Position numbers and translations under genes: made by a program. The notes beneath the pieces were generated by a model. That model saw only the letters and a program-made list of their open reading frames with translations, had not been told where the DNA came from and did no database searches. 64,000 nt of DNA from Acanthornis magna (taxonomy: Eukaryota; Chordata; Aves; Passeriformes; Acanthizidae). This document shows positions 26,885 through 36,281 of this stretch, piece after piece; position 1 is the stretch's first letter; each line of letters begins with the position of its first letter. Location of the stretch: positions 744,001 through 808,000 of the forward strand of contig JAWUZG010000071.1 of the NCBI GenBank assembly GCA_036785705.1, read 5' to 3'.

Positions 26885-27420
26885 ATGAAAGTATACCCTC
26901 ACAGAATCAAAATGTTATCCAGAAGAGAAGCCTCTTGAATACATTTACTCAAGCCTCCAGTTAGAAGCAGAATTATTATCAACATCAAATCAGCTCAGCT
27001 TAAAGCTGTTCCAGTGATGGACCATTCTGTGTGAAGCTTTTTCTATTGTCCAGTTTGAACCTCCCAAGATAAAACTCATGTCTGCTTCCCCTCCTTGATC
27101 TCTTACCACGGAGAAAAGAGTGTCCCTTTAGGTAGATGTAGGTCATAATTAGACTGCCTCTAAGTTGCCTTGGTCTCCTCTGCATGACTAAAGCCCAGCT
27201 CCCTCAACCCCTCCTTACCGGTCATATGCCCTCCGCCCCTAAATATACTAGCTGGACACTATAGTTCCTCAGCAGCTTTCTTTAACAGTGGTACACCAAA
27301 CCAAAGAGTACATTCAATGTACAGCCTCAGCAGTGTCACAGAAAAGAAGCAAAGCTGTGTCCCTCACTGCTGGTCACGCTCTCCTTACGCAGCAGACAAA
27401 GCAAACAGCAGACTGAACTA
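26885..27420 (-). mobile_element. CR1 LINE, degenerate 3' part
   Basis: Plus-strand order is the reverse complement of CR1: AGAATCAAAATGTT...CTCAAGCCTCC, then CTGTTCCAGTGATGGACCAT, CTATTGTCCAGTTTGAACCT, GTAGGTCATAATTAGACTGC, CCCAGCTCCCTCAACCCCTC, and a TACAGCCTCAGCAGTG block. It is an old copy with several small gaps, in OXR1 intron 1 and in the same orientation as the gene. Boundaries are approximate. Confidence 0.78.
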
Positions 27421-28285
27421 TGGGATGGGCTCACTTAAGTAAGAGGTTTGTATAGATGAGACTCAAATTAAACTGGGCGCTCAGGTTAATTCTGCAGTAA
27501 AGGTAATTCTTAATCACACACTCCCTAAAGCCTTGAGTTGCATCTTAAGGCAAATAAAAACACACGCAACTTCAGCACACTAACACCTACAGCACATAAT
27601 ATCCAAGAAAACTACATTCTGTTTTACCTGAAGTTTCTATGTAAATCCAAGCTTGAATACATACATATTAGCTCTTCCTATAAATTATCAACAGACTATA
27701 TTTAGGAATTATATTTCAAAGCTTATAGGCCTTTTAAAAAAAAACCCTTTTTAAAAAAGGGTAAAAGAACTCTGCAATTAAGAGTGCCTTTACTAAAACT
27801 AGATGCTTTCTCTTGAATTTCTGATTATTTTTGCATTTTTATCCTCCATCACAATCATTAAAAGACAAAAAATCTTTATAAAGTTTTTTCACTGGCCAGG
27901 CTGTTGACACAAACAGTGTAAACTGGATAAACAGGTTTACAGCCTCCTATGGCATTACTCAGTCTCCCAGTATGTCCTTTCTCCCTGCTAAGAAATACTA
28001 CAAACCGTTCTGCATGTATCCAAATAAGTGATTTAGGCACAGCATTTGAACCAGCTTGCCTTCCTGAACTTGAAACCTGATAGAGAAGCTCTTCAACTGC
28101 TCAAAAAGACAAGTATGAAAACAGTAAAGGTAAAATTACTAACATTACGTGAATTAAATTGAAATACTTCATTGTAGAAGCTAAAAAGGTTGGCTTTTGT
28201 TTCAGAGAAGTGGAAATACAGTTTTAAGGCATTTATGAAGAACTACTCTCTTAACAAGTAATGCACAGTCACAACTGAACCATGC

Positions 28286-28431
28286 AAAAAAAACCCAACA
28301 AAAAAACCCCACCAAACAAATCAAAACCAAAAAAAAAACCCCACCAAACAAAACAAAACAAAATCCTCCACCAAAAAACCCCATTAAAAAAAAAAAACCA
28401 AAAACCCCCCCAAAACCAAACAAAAAACCAC
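28286..28431. repeat. A/C-rich low-complexity tract (AAAAACCCC / CCAAACAAA)
   Basis: About 145 bases made almost only of A and C on the plus strand, with imperfect AAACCCC, CCACCAAACAAA and AAAACAAAAC units. In the OXR1 pre-mRNA (minus strand) it would be a U/G-rich stretch with several GGGG runs separated by U-runs. Open frames reported here, such as Lys/Pro/Asn-rich or Phe/Gly-rich peptides, are composition artefacts. Confidence 0.9.
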
Positions 28432-30632
28432 ACTGAAAGCCCTAAGTGGGGAAGAAAAACTAGAGTAATACGTAGGCCTGGAACCAGAACACTGCAGAGA
28501 CTAACCATTTGGAGTATTTAGAATCTGTCATTAAGTCTTAAGCTAATACCAGGGGACCTATCTCTAATTAAAACAGAGGTTTGATTTCAAATGAAGCATT
28601 GTAATCATTGTTACAGCTTCCACAGCACCCATTAGCAGGGCACAGGTGCTCTGTGAAAGCCAGCAAAATGCTTGCCAGAAAAATTCTACAGTCACAAGAA
28701 TTTGTTTCTGCTCATAACTGACAGAAACCCTTTGAAGGGGAGGCAGCATGGGAGGGCCAAGGTCTGCTTGCCTTGCACAGCATGCTTTGCCTAGGTGAGG
28801 AAAAAGGCACATCAAAGTCCATATACACAGAAACTCACTCTGGATTCTAGAATTTGTCATTAACACAAATTTTAAGCATTACATTATGAAAGCATCTGAG
28901 AAAATACATTTTCTGCTCAAAGATAGAGGAAAAAAAAACCCAGAAGATTACAATGCAGTCTAAGTTAATCCTTTCTCCCAGAGAAGAGGGGGGAAAATAG
29001 TCAGAGCTTTTCCTTCCAAGAAATCCCATGTATCACAGGCAATGCTTTATACACTAACAGCTGAACACAAGGCCTTGTAAGTAATTAAAAGATCAGAAGA
29101 TGCTACAGCATTTTACCGCCATTTTGGTTCTGCAAAGAGTGTAACCAATCTTTGTCAGAAAGCCTTTAACTGTTTGCAGAGGCCTTATTCAAGGTAATTC
29201 ATTTCACTGCTGAAAAACAAGTTTCTGTCTCTTTCTGTCCCTCTGTATGTTGGGGGGAGAGACATGAAATAAATAGAGTGGCACCATAAATATAGCCAGT
29301 TACCAATTATCCTTTGTGTGCGAGAAGTGTGATCCGATGCACACAAGGAAACACCATCTGCATCTGACTGGCTGCACAGGCATTCCTATTACCTTCCCCA
29401 CTCCATTGAGTAGCAGACTGTGTTTCCCTTCGTGAAAAATGACTGTTTTACTCTTCCAAACTAACCTACAGTAACAAAGAAACTTAACGTGTTCTAATAT
29501 TACATTTCAGTAGAGACCTGACTTCAGCCTCAGTAGACGCTATAACAAACACTAATTCATCCACTTCACACCAAGCTTCTCAAAATGGGGAAAAAACCAT
29601 TTACTATTCATTATACACTAGTCTTTATTTATTATAAAGCACTTTCACAAACTTGCCTTCATATGTCTTTTTCTTTCCACACAATCATTAGATCATGCTG
29701 CTCTTACTAGTTATATCATGACTTGTTTTTAATTCCCAGTCAATAGCACTCCCTGTCTAGAGTTCTCACTGCCTGCTCCTGTTCTGCATAAACAAGTGTG
29801 TGCATTCACTGACCACCCCTCCCGTTTTCATGATATTTCTTGCCAATGAGTGCTCACATCAGATGAGTAACTTACAATAACTATAGCCCAACAACATCAT
29901 CAAGAGAAGAGGTGACAACAGCAGCCCTCTCACTCCCAGGCACAGGACAAGGAGTCACCTGTCTCCTGACTGACCTGTTTAACCACTCAGTGGCAGAGGT
30001 ACTACTTCTGCCCTAAGCATCACCGAGCCTACTTCCCAGTAATGCTGCCTGCTCCTCAGCAGCATCTGAGAGGCGGAAACCACACAAAGGACATCTCAAA
30101 CCTAGGAACCTGTACTCCCAGGTGCTTTCCTCCGCCCCGGTCCGCAAAAATACCAGGAGAGGGAGGTAAGTGAAAGTAAGTGTAGGAGTTGTGTCACCGA
30201 AATCAGGAAGACGTTCAGTCGGTTTTCTGCTGTTAGACCCAGCCCCGGTGCGACCGCTCCGTGGCGCGCCCCGACAGCGCCGGGCCCCGGCCCCTGTGCG
30301 GCCCTTCCCCGCCCGCCCTGCGCGCCCTCCCACCGCCGCCTCCTCCCTGCCCCCTCCCCCGAGCGCCGCTCGGAGCCGCCCCGGGAGCGCGGCGCCGGCC
30401 GCAGTCGGTCTGTCTGACCGGCGAGCTACGGCGGGGCCGCTGCCGGCTGGGAAGGCACCCTCTCCCCCAGCTGCTCCCGCTCGCTCTCACTTCCCCCCGA
30501 AGCTCGCCGCCCTCCGGGCAGGCTCAGAAGGGGCGAGGAGCCGAGCCCGCTGCCCGGAGACATCCAAGGCTGCCCGTTGCCCGCCGTTACCCTCGGCCAC
30601 CCCCGCGCCCTCGGCCCCTTCCCCAGCGGTAC

Positions 30633-30786
30633 CTGGCGTCGGCTTGGCGGGGCCCGGCTCCCCGCGGCTCCGGCCGTCCTGGCAGCGGCCGTGCCGGAGG
30701 CCGCCGGGCACGGCGCCCCAGAGGCGGCTGGCGGTGCCGCGGAGCAGGCGGCCGCCCTTGCCCGTGAGGGCGGTGAGCGAGTCCAT
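30633..30786 (-). CDS. OXR1: OXR1 alternative first coding exon (exon 1, residues 1-51)
   Basis: First coding exon of a short OXR1 isoform (oxidation resistance 1, a TLDc protein protecting cells against oxidative stress). Translation starts at 30786 in a strong Kozak context (GCCGCCATGG) and begins MDSLTALTGKGGRLLRG, then TASRLWG. This resembles, from memory, the mammalian OXR1 isoform beginning MDYLTTFTEKSGRLLRG. The exon ends CCAG|GTACCG at 30633, leaving a phase-1 G that combines with the next exon to make Asp in the P-D-T-G-Q junction, as in the human isoform. The 51 codons are extremely GC-rich and lie in a CpG island, unlike the AT-rich downstream exons. Residues 25-51 are Gly/Arg/Pro-rich and diverge from the human form, as expected for this variable N-terminus. 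The reading frame continues past the donor to a stop at 30487; I reject that read-through because the spliced junction matches the family. Confidence 0.9.
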
Positions 30787-30793
30787 GGCGGCG

Positions 30794-30814
30794 CTAGCGG
30801 CCGGGGGGCGCCAT
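30794..30814 (-). other. Six-codon upstream ORF in the OXR1 5' UTR
   Basis: A minus-strand ATG at 30814 opens M-A-P-P-G-R and stops with TAG at 30796-30794. It sits 28 bases before the OXR1 start codon, in another frame, and ends seven bases before it. If the mRNA starts upstream of 30814, as the promoter motifs suggest, ribosomes would meet this ORF first, so it could lower or regulate OXR1 translation. Confidence 0.5.
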
Positions 30815-30875
30815 GGCCGGGCCGGGACCCGCGCGCCGCCGGCCCGCGCCGCAACTTGGGCAAACTTTGGGGCGG

Positions 30876-30892
30876 CCCCGCCCCCTTTTAAA
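30876..30892 (-). promoter_or_regulatory. OXR1: Likely OXR1 core promoter: TTTAAAA element and GC box
   Basis: On the minus strand TTTAAAA (30892-30886) is followed immediately by a GC box GGGGGCGGGG (30885-30876), a typical Sp1-type site. They lie about 90-106 bases upstream of the OXR1 start codon. If TTTAAAA acts as a weak TATA element, transcription would begin near 30855-30865, leaving a 5' UTR of roughly 70-80 bases. This is inference from motif and position. Confidence 0.45.
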
Positions 30893-31060
30893 GGGGCCGC
30901 GCCGCCGCCGCGGGGCTCGGGCGGGGCCGCGCCGGGGCCGGGCGGGAGCGCGCCGGGACGGGCGCGGGGAGCCGGCGGCTGCCGAGCGCCCCTGTCACCG
31001 GGACACCGCTTCCTGCTGGCCTCGGGCAGGCTCAGGGCCGCCTGTACATCTTTAGGGACT

Positions 31061-32530
31061 CACCCACAGTTCGGGGAGCTGGTTATGTTTCGCGGAAGCT
31101 CATTGCTTTACAACCATGTGCTGCAACGCTTTCTATGAACTTTCAGCTTTCCTGTCTCAGCATTCCCAAGCATGAAAATCAAGGCAATCTCTTTTAAATC
31201 TTCTCACAGTCGTGGATATGAAGATGTTTTCCCACTGTAAGCGTAAAGCAGGACCAGCCGTGACACTGTGTGGTTTTGCTGCTCTGTTCTTGACCCTTCC
31301 CTCTCTCAGAGTGTCTCTGCCATGCGATGCCACCATCCTTGTTTGTGCCAGCCAGCCATGTCCCGTGCCCTCCTTTGAGTGTTTGCCAGCATTGATACTC
31401 GGCTCAACCTACTGATCTAGTCTAGTGAACCGACTAGATCACTTTAGGCTTCCAACAAGATTTACTAAGTGTGCACTTTTTCTTTCTTTTTGAAAAAGAC
31501 ATTTGATTTGTGCTGTTCATTTGTACCTTTGCATTCTTCATCCCCATAATTCTTGGAACCTTTTAAGTTTTGAAAAAATGAAACCAATCAAAACATAATC
31601 CAATCGTTTTACAGAAAAAGAAATACCTAAGGCATTGAATCTCATTATTAAAATCTGCCTTATGATGTGTTCTGCACGTACTGAGGCTCGAAGAACAACC
31701 ATAGAATGGTATTTATACCTGTGCCATAAACCTTGAGAATGCAAAACTGTAAGCTAATGTGCTTATATTCTAATGTGAATATGATACAATTATATGCTGC
31801 ATCTATCTGCAAATGAAGGCATTGTTTAATAAAAAATGCTCTTGTTGAGCCAAATCTATTGTGTACATGCAGAACAGTCAAACAAAATGCTGAGCTATTT
31901 CATCTCCTATTCACTTGTAGCAGCTGCTCAATTAAATCAGAATTTAATGTCAGCATTTTGGAGTGCTGATTTCTGAGGGTTACTTGATTTAAACAGTACA
32001 CTCAAATCAACCTTTCTACTACTCAAATCAGTTCTTGCTCAGGAGATAATGATGTTCAAGACTTTTTTCAAACAAAACCTTTTCACTGAAAGAACAAGAA
32101 AATTTTGACAGAATTAACTTCTCCTCCCTTCCCCCAAGATCTGCCAGTAGAAATGGATGTGTAATCTGTCTGTAACAGGACTAGTGAATAAATCTGGAAC
32201 TGCAGAGTCACTGCATGGTCTAAATACAGCTAGGAGTTTAGAATAGAAACTGTTCTATCAACCAGATCTGTCTTGCCCTAAGCAGTGTAATTAGTTTTCA
32301 TTTTATGACCGTGTTTCTGACATGCAAAAGTTATGATTGGTCTTTTGCCCTGTTGATTCTATTTTAAACAAAATCTATTACATCTTTGCATAAGCAATGA
32401 GTTTACAAACATGGTGATCAGCACATTTGAAACTTCCAGATCAGTTGCCCACCAGTATTCCAACCACATACACACTTCTGTTATTGCATTGATTGCATGT
32501 ATTTCTTCTGTGGTTTGAAATAGTCCCGTC
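31061..32530. other. Unassigned region upstream of the CpG island
   Basis: AT-rich sequence immediately upstream of the OXR1 short-isoform promoter. A 67-codon plus-strand frame at 31212-31415 and several shorter ones have no recognised family. No repeats or exons were identified. Confidence 0.6.
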
Positions 32531-32805
32531 TTTTTTTTTTTTTTTTTTGGTCCTTTTAGGTTCATACTTATAGAATCACAAAATTGTTTAGGTTAGAAAA
32601 GACCCTTTAGATCATCAAATCCAACTGTTAATCCAGTACTGCCGAGTCCACCACTAAACCATGTCCCTAAGTGCCACACCCTCCAGGGATGGTAACTCTA
32701 TCACTTCCATGGGCAGCCTGTTCCAAGGCTTGACAACATTTTTGATGAAGAATTTTTTCCTAATATCCAATCTATACTTCCCATGGCCCAGCTTGAGGCA
32801 GTGTT
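32531..32805 (-). mobile_element. CR1 LINE 3' end preceded by a poly(T) run
   Basis: A run of 18 T (32531-32548) is followed 20 bases later by the reverse complement of a CR1 3' end: ATAGAATCACAAAATTGTTT, GATCATCAAATCCAACTG, CCACCACTAAACCATGTCCC, TTCCAAGGCTTGACAACATT and TTTTTTCCTAATATCCAATC. The CR1 proper is about 32568-32805. The T-run (poly(A) on the element strand) is not the usual octamer-type CR1 tail, so it may be independent. Confidence 0.85.
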
Positions 32806-33234
32806 TATTCATTATATTGCTGTAATAGAGGCTCCAGATTCCAATTCAGACAGCATTTTAATGAAGTATTCAAGGTAAATGTTTGATAACTATGAATTTA
32901 TTTTTTCTGCTTTCATCGGCTTTCCTCACAAATAGTCTAACTGAACTATAAAAAGACTACTTATTGCTGCAATGTGTTTCTCATAGTATTGAAAATCATT
33001 GTCTATACTCAAAAGCATCTATTTAGTGATGTTTTTACTTAGCAAGAACAAATTCAGCAATTAAACTGTTTTAACTATAAAATCAAGATTTAGGTAGTGG
33101 TGCTCAGAAAAGTAATAGTACTCTTTAAGATAGGGGGCACTCATAAAGTACTGATAAAATTTTAAGGCATTGCTGTAATATAATAATTAATAGTACACTG
33201 TTATTACATTGTGAAGAATATAGTCAGAACTACA

Positions 33235-34025
33235 CTACTTGCCATCCAGAGGGACCTTAAGAAGTGGGCCTGTGCAAACCTCATGAAGTTCAGCAGGTCA
33301 GTTATGAGGTCCTGTCCCTGGGTCAGGGTAATCCCAAGCACAAAACCAGGCTGAGCAGAGAGAAGCACTGGCGAGAAGGACTTAGCAGGTAGCTGGTTGA
33401 TGAGAAGCTCAACATGGCCTGGTAATGTGTGGCTGCAGCCCAGAAAAACAATTGTGTCCTGGGATGCATCAAGAGAAATGTGACCAGCTGGTTGAGGGAG
33501 GGGATTCTCCCCCTTTACTCTGCTCTCCCACCTGGAGACGTCACCTGGAGCACTGTGCCCAGCTCTGGGGCCCCTGGCACAAGAAGGACAGGGACCTGTT
33601 TGAACCAGTCCGTAGGAGGGCCACAAAGATGATCTGAGGGCTGAAGCACCTCTCCTGTGAAGACAGACTGAGAGGGTTGAGGTGCAGTCTGGAGAAGAGA
33701 AGGCTCCAGGAGACCTTAGAGCACCTTCCACTACCTACAGGGGACCTACAAGAGTGTTGGAGAGGGAATTTTTACAAGGGGTAAAGGCTTTAAATTAAAA
33801 GAGGTCAGGTTCAGATATTAGGAAGAAATTCTTTACTATGAGAATGGTGAGGCACTGAAACAGGTTGCTCAGAGAAGTTGTGGATGCTTCATCTCTGGAA
33901 TTGTTCCATGCCAGGGTGGACAGAGCTTTGAGCAGCCTGGCGTAGTGGAAAATATCTCTGCCCATGACTGGGGGTTGGCATTAGATGGTCTTTAAGGACC
34001 TTTCCAACCCAGACCATTCTATGGT
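33235..34025 (+). mobile_element. CR1 LINE, 3' 800 bases, best preserved copy
   Basis: Contains the end of CR1 ORF2 (reverse transcriptase), the 3' UTR and the terminus. The frame near 33540 reads LEHCAQLWGPWHKKDRDLF then EPVRRRATKMI, close to the CR1 family pattern, and is closed by a stop where an Arg codon is expected. The 3' part carries GAAGAAATTCTTTACTATGA, CAGAGAAGTTGTGGATGC, TGGTCTTTAAGGACCTTTCC and ends AACCCAGACCATTCTATGG. It is a non-functional 5'-truncated copy. Confidence 0.93.
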
Positions 34026-36166
34026 ACTTCAGTACGTATTATCAACACAAACATCCAGTAGTAGTATTATGTGCTTTAAGATGCAGTTTTAACTTGCTTG
34101 TGCCTTAGTTGAACCACACCTGTGGTAGCAAGATTTTTGACAAAGATCTCTGCTCTGAAAACTGACCAGACTTAATCCTGTGTCCCTTTAAAAATCTAAG
34201 GTACTGGTACTTAAGATTGTAGCCTATATTTCCATCTGAAAAGTTTTGCAGCATTCCTCAGCTTTTTAATTGGTAGGAGCAACATGAACATTACATACAT
34301 AAGCAATGTATGTCCCTTTTGCCATACAGCTAAACCAGATATAAATGGGTTCTACAATATTTATAATTTTGTACACTTATATTGATTTTGGATATCTTTA
34401 CAGATCATTCTACCTTTCTGTCCTCAAAATGTCTAGAAACAACCAGGATTTTTCTAAGGATGACTAATAAATCTGTGTTTGATCTCTGAATGTGCAACAA
34501 GGATCTCTTCTGGGTTTATTTTCTGGCCTGTAGTATCAGTGCAGAAAAGAGTATCTCTGTAACTCAGCCACTTAAAACTGTCCCTCCAAAAGAAGGAACT
34601 GGTCCTACCTGCTCTTAATTGTTTGTTTCTGTTCCCATGCTATGAGTGTAAGCACAAAGATTCATTTGGCAGGTGAATGACCTGTGTTGTAAAGCTGATC
34701 CATTTAAAAGTACCTTTCAGTTTAGTAAAAACTAACTAAACTTTTTTTGTTCATTCTGTTGTTATTTTGTTTTGAAGTTAGAATTATCCCCAGTTAGATC
34801 TCCAGATCTGGCTGAGTTGTGTGTAAAGACCTGTGGAAGCACAAGCTGCACAACAACAGAAGAGTAGAAGTGGCTGGGAGAGCGGAAGGGGAAGGAGGGG
34901 GGAAGGAAGTTTCAGGCCAGCCTCTGTGTCTTCAGTGCCAGTGTATGTTAGCTCAAAATGGTCAGTTCAACTGCGGCACAAGTAGAAATGCCTTCATATT
35001 GGCATTATACACAAACCCATGTTCAGTAGCTACAAAAATGTCTGACAGAATATTTCTGCATTTATGATGTAATATTTAATAACACATTATGCTAATCTTT
35101 TGCACAACCTGGTCTGGTAGCTAGATCTCCAAGTCCTAAAACCAGAGCAGGTAGAGAGCTGATTGAGCTGCATCCTAAAAGAACTGGTAGTGTAGGAGAA
35201 AGAGAGCAGGGATTCATTTTGGTCAAATAGAAAAGGATACGAGGAAAGAATATTTCCAAGGTCTGAATATATAGTTGTATATAAAAGTATTTCAAAGGAG
35301 AAAAAAAGATTAAAAGCATAGCAAGTGGTAGTGATATCACTTCTTCAGGGAGAGATTTGTTGCTTGTGAAAATAAGTGCAAATTATAGCAACTAATCCAG
35401 CAAAATGCTGTGCAACTTCCTTAGGGCTGGGCCAGTTCCCGTGCCTGGTGTACAGGATATGGGGCTCTTGCAGTACTCTTGCCAAATTCGCAGTGCTACC
35501 AAGCTGCAGGCAAAAGTGCACCAGGCACTAACACAACCCCCTCATTCTGTTTTGTGAGAAAGGAGGTTTGCACATGCTTTCCGAGGTGATGGTCTTGGTG
35601 CCAGTCATCTGGCAATTAGTCAGCGTTCATTTGTATATAAACAAGCTCTAGGCCAGTATGTAATTCTGGCAGCTTGAACCAAATGCCCCATTTACGCTCC
35701 CTTAGTCATTCTGGAGGCACTGACTGTGGTGGAATGCTATGAGGAAGCTGCATGCCTTTGTTAGGTATTCTAAACTACCATCTCTGACCAAGACACTACC
35801 ATTTACATGTTTGCAAACCCCATAACTGGCAAAAATGTGAATTTGAGTTAGAACATCTTAAAATGTTAGAACATCTCCTTCTTAATTTTTAATGAAACCT
35901 ATTTTTATTAATGTAAAATAATTCAGGAATTGTTGTGGGGTTTATTTTCCTTGTGAAAAAGGTAAACTCTTAAGACACAGAAAAACAGACTGCAGTCTAT
36001 TTCCAGTGCTGTTTCAGTAAAAATTAAACACAGTGCAGAATGCACGTGCACTCCCTTAAGGAGGGACCAGAACTCAGGCATGCAGAACTCCCACATTCTC
36101 AGGCCTGTTTTCCTAGAAACAAACTAATTTGAATGATGAAGTATGGAATTACACAGTTCTAGAGGC
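34026..36166. other. No gene or repeat recognised
   Basis: About 2.1 kb of AT-rich sequence. Short open frames such as 34819-35067 (+) and 35092-35340 (-) have no recognised homology. Confidence 0.6.
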
Positions 36167-36281
36167 AAAAAAAAAACAACAAAAAAACAACAACAAAAAA
36201 AACCCACAAAAAAAACAAACAAAAAAACCCAAAACAACAAACAAACAAACAAAAAAAAACAAAAACAAAACAAAAAAAAAA
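36167..36281. repeat. (CAAA)n/(AAAC)n-rich low-complexity tract
   Basis: About 115 bases of almost pure A with scattered single C or CCC, including several CAAACAAACAAA runs. It explains the Lys/Asn/Gln-rich open frame at 36129-36350, which is not a gene. Confidence 0.92.

Larger units (their letters stand above)
18362..30632 (-). other. OXR1: OXR1 intron 1 (12.3 kb)
   Basis: GTACCG...TTTTTTCAG intron between the alternative first exon and the first common exon. It holds three CR1 fragments (20798-21010, 24540-25300 and 26885-27420), an A/C-rich low-complexity tract (28286-28431) and otherwise AT-rich sequence. No further OXR1 exon was recognised. Short open frames on both strands have no recognisable family. 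Confidence 0.85.
30230..31060. promoter_or_regulatory. OXR1: CpG island spanning the OXR1 short-isoform promoter
   Basis: An abrupt block of C/G-rich, CpG-dense sequence in an otherwise AT-rich window. It covers OXR1 exon 1, its 5' UTR, the core promoter and the first few hundred bases of intron 1. Being this CpG-dense in both directions, it could also fire antisense transcription, but nothing in the sequence proves that. Long open frames inside it on both strands, up to 322 codons on the plus strand, are a composition effect (few A/T-rich stops) and are not annotated as genes. Confidence 0.9.

Noticed and set aside
28202..28521. Phe/Gly-rich and Lys/Pro-rich open frames
   Set aside because: They are translations of the A/C low-complexity tract.
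30487..30632. Read-through of the OXR1 first exon past its donor to a stop at 30487
   Set aside because: The donor CCAG|GTACCG joins in phase to exon 2 and recreates the family's PDTGQ sequence. The read-through peptide has no similarity to OXR1.
30170..31138. 322-codon plus-strand open frame and several 80-170 codon frames on both strands in the CpG island
   Set aside because: Pro/Ala/Arg/Gly-rich translations with no domain. Such frames arise because CpG-dense DNA has few stop codons, and they overlap the well-supported OXR1 exon and promoter.
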